Part shown: positions 58,001 through 64,000 of the stretch, in pieces
How positions within the stretch are numbered: position 1 is the first letter of the stretch
Layout of the letters: each line of letters starts with the position of its first letter
Source of the DNA: Calamus simplicifolius
Lineage: Eukaryota; Streptophyta; Magnoliopsida; Arecales; Arecaceae
Direction of reading: 5' to 3'
DNA length: 64,000 nt
NCBI GenBank assembly: GCA_900491605.1
Contig: UESW01004556.1
Coordinates: 835,549 to 899,548, forward strand
Program-made: the position numbers and the translations under genes
Notes under the pieces: model-generated
What the model saw: only the letters and a program-made list of their open reading frames with translations
The model's database searches: none
What the model was told of the DNA's origin: nothing

Positions 58001-58865
58001 GTATGCATATGAGAGTTCTAACTCAAGTCTTGCATCTCTCATCGGAACTAATATTTTTTTCCCCACTTGTGTACCCTCTCACAGCCCCTATCATCATTCC
58101 TAACATGCTAATTTTATCTAAAATAATCATCTTCCCATAATTTCTTCCATTAACTTGTCCATCTCCTAAAACCAGTCTTTCTGACCTTCCATTTAGTTCT
58201 AGTTATACTGCATAGGTATTAATAACATATCTTTCACAATACCAGTTAAATTGCAATCATCCTATAGCCTATCCTTTTTACAAGTACAGTTTTGCCTCCC
58301 TGACAATCTTTACTGCTATCCACCATCAATTTAATTTATAAGTAAGAACCAATATTTCTACTTAAATATGGTACAACAACATCCATGACATATAACCTCA
58401 TTTTGTTTCTTTCCATTTGGTCACTTTGAAACATGCTATGTAAATTCATAATCGTTGTCTTAACCATATCATTATCCAATACATATTTCAAGTGCGATGC
58501 ATGACCCTTGCATAACATCCTGCAGCCAAATTTTCAGTTTTCTTCACCATCAGCATTAAGTTAGACACATCAGCAGAAATAAGAACATATCTGAAAGCAC
58601 TGAACCCAGTACCTATGAAGTTAAACTGCCAGCAAATTAAAGTGTATTATTTAGGCTTGAACAAAAGGTCAAAAATATTATTAATTGCATCCCAATATTA
58701 TCAACAGCAGTCATACTTGCAACAGTGCAGCAATGCCACTAAACAATAAAAACTGCAATTGAAGTATTAATTCTATTGCAACACAATAAAACAATTTACA
58801 TTGGAACTTATCCATGATAAGTACCTTGACTACATGGAAAACAGGAAATGCCTTGACATAAAAAG
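55061..58865. other. AT-rich stretch without a recognisable gene
   Basis: Only short open frames, none with a recognisable domain. Contains a 17-base A run (about 55630), a small perfect hairpin (55944-55967) and GCATCGGC words near 55972-56010. 56200-56490 has an open plus-strand frame of 66 codons with no recognisable features. This is the longest part of the window not assigned to an element; intron or decayed transposon sequence is possible. Confidence 0.45.
55944..55967. repeat. Perfect 10-bp hairpin
   Basis: AGCATCAGCG - TTTC - CGCTGATGCT, followed by two related GCATCGGC words. Confidence 0.85.
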
Positions 58866-59530
58866 TGTTGGAAATCTAGTATATTTCAAAATTCAAAAGC
58901 TTTTTGACTTGATAAGTCCTTTTATCTGATACGTCGTTCCCAACCGGTAGGATAAATCTTTTTATTTTAACCGGTAGGATAAGTCTTTTTATTTTTCTTT
59001 TTGACCAGTCTTTTGACTTATACGTCTCTACGTACGTGATAAGTCTTTTATTTTTGTTTGACCTACCATTGGACGCTGATCGACCTTTGGACTGAATCGT
59101 CATTCCCGTTGGATTGATTCGTCGCTATCGACCGGTGCTTGCTTTCTTATAAATATTCGAAGCAATGCCGGTGTTTAATTCATTTCAAACTTTATGCTTT
59201 CTATTCCATCCTTATCCAGAGATTCATTCCTCATCCTTATCCAGTCCAGAGATTCATTCTTTTGCTTCCGTTCTTATCCAGAAAGAAGAAATCATCTCGG
59301 TTGTTCATCCTCTTCTGACATTGGTGTGTGCACGCCTGTTAGAAGACTTTGCTATTGTATCCTGGAGGGTAGTCGTGCTCTGATCTTCTGCACAGAGATA
59401 TTATCTCCAAGAGGCACGAATCTACTCTTAAGGACAGTGCCTTGCACGCCACAACATCTTCTCAAATACATTCAAATTCAAATAGATAAGATCATCCCGG
59501 GTACTATCTTTTCCTCAAACTTATCCAACA
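58866..59530 (+). repeat. 5' LTR of element E
   Basis: TGTTGGAAATC ... TTATCCAACA, with a 6-bp terminal inverted repeat (TGTTGG/CCAACA). TATA-like TTATAAATA at 59148-59156. Bounds set without the partner LTR. Confidence 0.75.
59148..59156 (+). promoter_or_regulatory. TATA box of element E LTR
   Basis: TTATAAATA, the only strong TATA word in this LTR; it would place the transcript start near 59180. Confidence 0.6.
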
Positions 59531-59545
59531 ATCTTAAGAGTAGAT
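59420..59545 (+). repeat. 13-nt inverted repeat linking the E LTR to the PBS position
   Basis: ATCTACTCTTAAG (59420-59432) in the LTR is the exact reverse complement of CTTAAGAGTAGAT (59533-59545), which starts 2 nt after the LTR and ends at the gag ATG. No tRNA-Met PBS word is present there. Confidence 0.85.
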
Positions 59546-60450
59546 ATGGACTATATTATGGTTGCTGCTACTAAGTCCTTTCCCGATACATCTAAGATTG
59601 AGCAATTTATCGGTTCCCATTATAAACGTTGGCAAGAGAAAATATTTTCAATATTAGACGTACATAATATTAGATATGTTTTAACTGATCCTAAACCTGA
59701 GAAAGAGGAGGACCTTCTAACCTGGGAAAAGGCTAACAGAATATGTAGGCATACTATTCTTAGTACTCTATCCAATGAACTATTTGATATTTATTATCCT
59801 ATTAAATCAGCCTCTGAAATTTGGAAAAGCCTTAAAAGAAAATATATCTTGAAGATGCCGGTTCTCAGAAATTTGCTATAGGAAACCTTTTTAACTTTAC
59901 CATGTCAGAAGATAAGGATGTGTCATCTCAGATCCATGCTTTCCATGTTCTAATAGATGACCTTAAAAATGAAAATATTATTCTTCCTGATGCTTTTATT
60001 GCTGGATCCCTAATTGAAAAATTACCTGAATCTTGGAAAGATTATAAGAATAATTTAAAGCATAAAAGAAAGTCTATGTCCCTTGAAGACGTTATTGTGC
60101 ATATTAGGATTGAAGAGCAAAACAGAGCCCGAGAAAAGATAGAAAAGGCTAAGGAAATGACTAGTAAGGCTAATCTAATAGAGGATGGATCTAGTAAGGA
60201 TAAACATAAGTCCTATAAGCCCAAACATAGAAACCATTACAAGAAATATGATAAGAAGCCTCATTTTCAAAAAAGTCAAAATTTTAAGAAGAAAAAGGGA
60301 TCTTGCTATGTTTGTGGGAAACCAGGACACCATGCTGCCCAATGCAGGTTCAGAAAAATTAATGATGCTCCATCCAAACCAAAGGCTAACTTGATGGTTG
60401 GAGAAGATGTGATTGCTGCGGTTGTTAGCGAGGCCAATATTGTTGCACAT
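59546..60450 (+). pseudogene. gag: Element E gag
   Basis: ATG 59546 (MDYIMVAATKSFPDTSKIEQ), 15 nt after the LTR. Copia Gag text follows: RWQEKIFSILDVHNIRYVL, NRICRHTILSTLSNELFDIY, then a -1 shift near 59850, MSEDKDVSSQIHAFHVLIDD, KLPESWKDYKNNLKHKRKSM, LEDVIVHIRIEEQNRAREKI, a Lys-rich linker and one zinc knuckle CYVCGKPGHHAAQC (60304-60345). It would form the particle and bind RNA. Only one break. Confidence 0.87.
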
Positions 60451-61700
60451 ACAAAGGACTGGGTGATGGATTCTGGAGCCACTCGTCATATATGTGGCAA
60501 TAGAAATGCATTTGCCTCCTATATCCCACTGCCAGAAGGAGAGGAGCAAGTCTTCATGGGCAACTCAAAGTCTTGTTCAGTGATTGGCAAAGGAAAAGTC
60601 AATCTAAAACTAACTTCTGGAAAAGTCCTTTCACTTGGAGATGTGCTACATGTGCCGGACATCCGTATGAACCTGATTTCTGTGGCCTTGCTTGGAAAAA
60701 ATGGTGTGAAAGTGTCATTTGAGTCTGACAAAGTTGTCATGACCAAATCTGAAAATTTCATTGGGAAAGGATATTGTAACCAGGGTCTATTTGTATTAAA
60801 TGTACTCAAAGTTATGAATGAAAATGCATCATCTTCTTTGCTTACTTGCTTGACTCTGTTAATCTTTGGCATGGTAGATTAGGACATGTTAATTACTCTT
60901 ATATTAAAAGAATGAAACAATTAGGTTTGCTAAATAACATGTCTACTTCTTATGATCATGAAAAATGCAAACATGTGTAGAATCTAAATTAACCAAAAGG
61001 AGTTGCAAATCTATTCATACAAGAAAACTGAATTGTTAGAATTAATTCATTCTGACTTAGGAGATTTAAAAGGTAATATGACTAGAAGTGGAAAGAAATA
61101 CTATATTACTTTTATCGATGATTTTTCTCGTTATGCAATGGTTTATCTTTTAAAATCAAAAGATGAAGCCTTCGAAATATTTTAAAATATAAGGCAGAAG
61201 TTGAAAATCAATTAACAAGAAAAATAAAAAGACTTAGATCTGATAGAGGAGGAGAATATGATTCTACTCCTTTTAATGATTATTGTGCACAACACGGTAT
61301 AATTCATGAATTTACTCCTCCTTATTCACCAGAATCTAATGGAGTGGCTGAGAGAAAGAATAGAACACTTAAAGAAATGATGAATGCATTGCTCCTTAGT
61401 TCTGGTGCACCCATGAACTTGTGGGGGGAAGCCCTTCTTTCTGCTTGTTTTATTCAAATAGAATTCCTTATAAGAAAACCAATAAAACACCCTATGAGTT
61501 ATGGAATGGTCATTTGCCAAGTTTTAAATATTTAAAAGTATGGGGTTGTTTAGCAAAGGTCTTGCTTCCTGAACCTAAAAAGAGAAAGTTAGGATCTAAA
61601 ACCTTTGATTGTATGTTCATAGGTTATGTTCAAAATAGTCCTGCAAATAAATATAGTGCAGCCTATAGGTTCTTAGTGATTAAAAGTGAAAATAATATCA
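60451..61700 (+). pseudogene. pol: Element E protease and integrase
   Basis: Protease DWVMDSGATRHICGNRNAF (DSG near 60468) and VLHVPDIRMNLISVALL are in one frame with gag. Near 60835-61200 four one-base losses (T, A, A, T runs) scatter the integrase start: NLWHGRLGHVN, CKTCVESKLTKRS, LLELIHSDLGDLKGN, FIDDFSRYAMVYLLKSKDEA. Then RLRSDRGGEYDSTPF, PPYSPESNGVAERKNRTLKE and, after another lost A near 61455, NRIPYKKTNKTPYELWNG. Each break is repaired by one base, so the coding may be intact in the real DNA. Integrase would insert the cDNA. Confidence 0.83.
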
Positions 61701-62142
61701 TGGAACCTAATACTATAGTCGAGACGAAAGATGCAGAATTTTTTGAACATATCTTTCCTATGAAAACCTCCTTAGAAAGACCTTCTAGACCACAAGTGGT
61801 TGAACCTAATTTAAAGCCTGATGACATTCAAGAGCTAAGGAGATCCAAGAGAATCAGAAAGGAAACCAATCTAGGAGATGATTTTTATACTTTTCTTGTT
61901 GATAATGATCCTCAAACCTATTCTGAAGCAATTTCATCTCCTGATGCTATATTTTGGAAAGAGGCTATAAATAATGAGATAGAATCCATCATGAGCAATC
62001 ATACATGGGAATTAGTAAGTTTACCCCTGGAGCTAAAACTATTGGGTGTAAATGGATCTTTAAGAAAAAACTAAAGCCTGATGGTTCTATTGAAAAAATT
62101 AAGGCAAAGCTGGTTGCAAAAGGTTATTCTCAAAAGAAAGAT
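61701..62142 (+). pseudogene. pol: Element E reverse transcriptase, N-terminal part, truncated
   Basis: LRRSKRIRKETNLGDDFYTF, DPQTYSEAISSPDAIFWKEA, MSNHTWELVSLP, a lost C near 62030, then CKWIFKKKLKPDGSIEKIKA and KLVAKGYSQKKD, where the CACTA element starts. Catalytic YVDD and RNase H are not in the window. Confidence 0.85.
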
Positions 62143-62149
62143 CACTACA

Positions 62150-63165
62150 AGAAAATACCGAAATAGCGACGCAAGTTTAGCGACGCAATTATGCGTCGCT
62201 AAATTGTGATCACTTTGCGACGCCTCTGTGACAACAAAGTATTGCGACGCAATTAGCGATCATTAGCGACTCAATTAACCAGAAAATCAAAAAAAATTAA
62301 TTTTTAATATTGCACGCAAATAATGCATTGCAATATTTTTAAATTAATTTTTTATAAAATTTAAATATCAGAAAAAAATATTACGATGCAACTCAGTGCG
62401 TCGCAATATTTTTAATAGAATTAAATATGTTAAATAGCATGCATTAGCGACACAATAAAATAGAAAATTAGAGAAATTATTTTTAATTTAGCGATGCAAC
62501 AATTGCGTCGCAAATAATTTAAATAAAATTAAATTTTATAAAATTTAATATCAGGAAAAAATATTGCGATGCAAAACAGTGCGTCGCAATGTTTTTAAAA
62601 AATTAAATATATAAATAGCGACACATTAGTGACGTAATAAACCAAAAAATTAGAAAAATTATTTTTAATTTAGCGAAGCAACAATTGCATCGCAAATAAT
62701 TTAAATGAAATTAAATTTTTTAAGTATAATTTTTAAAAAAATATTGCGACACATTTAGTGCGTCGCAATGTCTTGAAAAAAATTAAATATTTTAAATAGC
62801 GACGCATTAGCGACGTAATAAACCAGAAAATAAATTAAATTTTTTTTTAATTTAGCGACGCAATAAATGTGCCGCAATTATTTTAAATAAAATTAAATTT
62901 ATAAAGTATAAATTTGAGAAAAAATAATTGCGACGTAACACAGTGCATTGCAATATTTTTAAAAAATTAATTATGTTAAATAGCGACGCATTAGCGACGT
63001 AATAAACCAAAAAATTAATTAGGAAAATTATGTTTTATATAGCGATGCACTTGTTGCATCGTAATTATTATAATTAAAATTAATTTATTAATATAATTAT
63101 CATATTAAAAAATTATCATGCAACCCTTTGCATCGTAATATATTTAAAAAAATTAATTATGTTAA
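62150..63165. repeat. About 182-bp subterminal tandem repeats of the CACTA element
   Basis: Units re-start at AATAAACCA.AAAAATTA-like words near 62277, 62459, 62640, 62820 and 63005. Each holds one AGCGACGCAA..TTGCGTCGC pair and one ATTGCGACGCA..TGCGTCGCAAT pair, separated by A/T-rich spacers. Confidence 0.8.
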
Positions 63166-64000
63166 ATAGTGATCGATCCAAAATCGATCGTGACCGATCG
63201 GAATAAGGGCTTGGATCGATCGTAACCCTCGGATCGTCGCCGATCGGACCGATCGCCATGGTTCGAGATCGATCGTGGCCGATCGGAATCAGGGCTTGAA
63301 TCGATCACAACCGTCAGATCGTCAGCGATCTCAGACCTATCGCATTGGTCTGGAATCGTTCATGGCCAATCGGGATGAGGGCTTGGATCGATCGCAACCA
63401 TCGGATCATCGCCGATCGGATCGATCGCCACGGTCCAAGATCGGTCGTGGCTGATCGGGATCAGGGCTTGGATCGATTGCAACCGTCAGTTCGCCAGCGA
63501 TCTTGGACCGATCGGAATGGTCTGGGATCGGTCGTGGCCAATCGGGATCAGGGCTTGGATCAATCACAACCATCGGATCATCGCCGATCGGACCGATCGC
63601 CACGGTCCAAGATCGGTCATGGACGATCGGGATCATGGCTTGGATCGATCGCAACCGTCAGATCGTTGCCGATCTCGGATGGATTGCAACGGTCCGAGAT
63701 AGGTCGTGGCCGATCGGGATCACGGCTTGGATCGATCGCAACTGTCGGATCACCAGCGATGTCGGACCGATCGCATCGGTCTGGAATCGATCATGGCCGA
63801 TCGGGATGAGGGCTTGGATCGATCGCAACCATCGCATCGTTGCCGATCGGACCGATCGCCACGGTTCGAGATCGGTCGTGGCCGATCAGGATCAGGGCTT
63901 GGATCGATTGCAACCGTCGGATCGTCAGCGATCTCGGACTGATCGCATCGGTCTGGAATCGGTCATGGCCGATCGGGATGAGGGCTTGGATCGATCGCAA
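63165..64000. repeat. About 86-bp satellite, two alternating types, inside the CACTA element
   Basis: Each unit begins near GGGCTTGGATCGATCG; unit starts are near 63208, 63292, 63379, 63464, 63551, 63636, 63724, 63810, 63895 and 63982. Type A (about 85 bp) has CCGATCGGACCGATCGCCACGG; type B (about 87 bp) has AGCGATCTCGGACCGATCGC and GGTCTGGAATCG. The order from 63208 is A B A B A B B A B, a near-regular 172-bp dimer. Rich in CGATCG and GATC. Open frames inside are a by-product. Confidence 0.92.

Larger units (their letters stand above)
58866..62142 (+). mobile_element. Element E: Ty1/copia retrotransposon, cut by a CACTA insertion
   Basis: 5' LTR, gag, protease, integrase and the start of reverse transcriptase on the plus strand, ending abruptly where the CACTA element starts at 62143. 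The remainder and the 3' LTR would be beyond the window. The frame breaks are each a -1 change that fits a lost base, mostly in A, T or C runs, and no stop substitution was seen, so the element may be young. Confidence 0.88.
62143..64000 (+). mobile_element. CACTA (En/Spm) transposon, left end, running off the window
   Basis: Starts CACTACAAGAAAATACCG at 62143, a canonical CACTA terminus, followed by subterminal words TAGCGACGCAA and TGCGTCGCTAA in both orientations. GAT (62140-62142) would be the 3-bp target duplication, not testable here. The interior is repeats: 182-bp units, then 86-bp units. No transposase is seen so far; it may be non-autonomous or its gene may lie beyond the window. 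Confidence 0.85.

Noticed and set aside
63345..64000. ORFs rich in Asp, Arg and Ser in the satellite
   Set aside because: Repeat translation; each frame mirrors the 86-bp unit and both strands are open.

Overview
The window is plant nuclear DNA, almost wholly made of transposable elements; I found no intact host gene. Plant evidence: Ty1/copia elements primed by an initiator-tRNA-Met site (TGGTATCAGAGC), CACTA termini (CACTACAAGAAA), plant-type LINE reverse transcriptase and RNase H, and a spliced Ala/Glu-rich coiled-coil ORF of the kind carried by Ty3/gypsy elements of monocots. A monocot, perhaps a palm, is my guess for the host; the sequence does not prove it.

Layout: 3-1834, gypsy-associated spliced ORF (broken). 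2105-2540, 13-bp minisatellite. 3990-4523, CACTA terminus. 5570-6140, decayed copia gag. 6778-12484, copia element A (minus strand, complete, GGACA duplications). 13310-13842, LINE remnant. 13845-14473 plus 25688-29588, copia element B (minus), split by the 11.2-kb Sirevirus-like copia element C (14474-25687, plus, CTGTG duplications). 30421-38590, LTR-like DNA, including a perfect 181-bp tandem duplication and two probable Ty3/gypsy LTRs. 38750-39741, another CACTA end, abutting a gypsy gag remnant. 40294-41299 plus 51329-53960, a 5'-truncated LINE (minus), split by the 10-kb Sirevirus-like element D (41300-51323, minus, AAGAG duplications). 53980-55060, a 554-bp tandem duplication. 58866-62142, copia element E (plus), cut in its reverse transcriptase by a CACTA element (62143 to beyond the window) that carries 182-bp and then about 86-bp tandem repeats.

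The insertions give a relative order: B before C, the LINE before D, E before the last CACTA. In C and D, gag (coiled coil, two zinc knuckles), protease, integrase, reverse transcriptase and RNase H are followed by a third ORF, several polypurine tracts and hairpin-rich LTRs, as in Sireviruses. The frame breaks that I resolved in C, D and E are each explained by loss of one base, nearly always in a homopolymer; assembly error should be excluded before calling them dead. Element A carries genuine stop substitutions.

The most unusual signals are: arrays of the mini-hairpin GGAGTCGGCTCC in both D LTRs and again just upstream of D's third ORF; a 13-nt perfect inverted repeat at the expected primer-binding position of E; and alternating two-type satellites, one of them inside a CACTA transposon.
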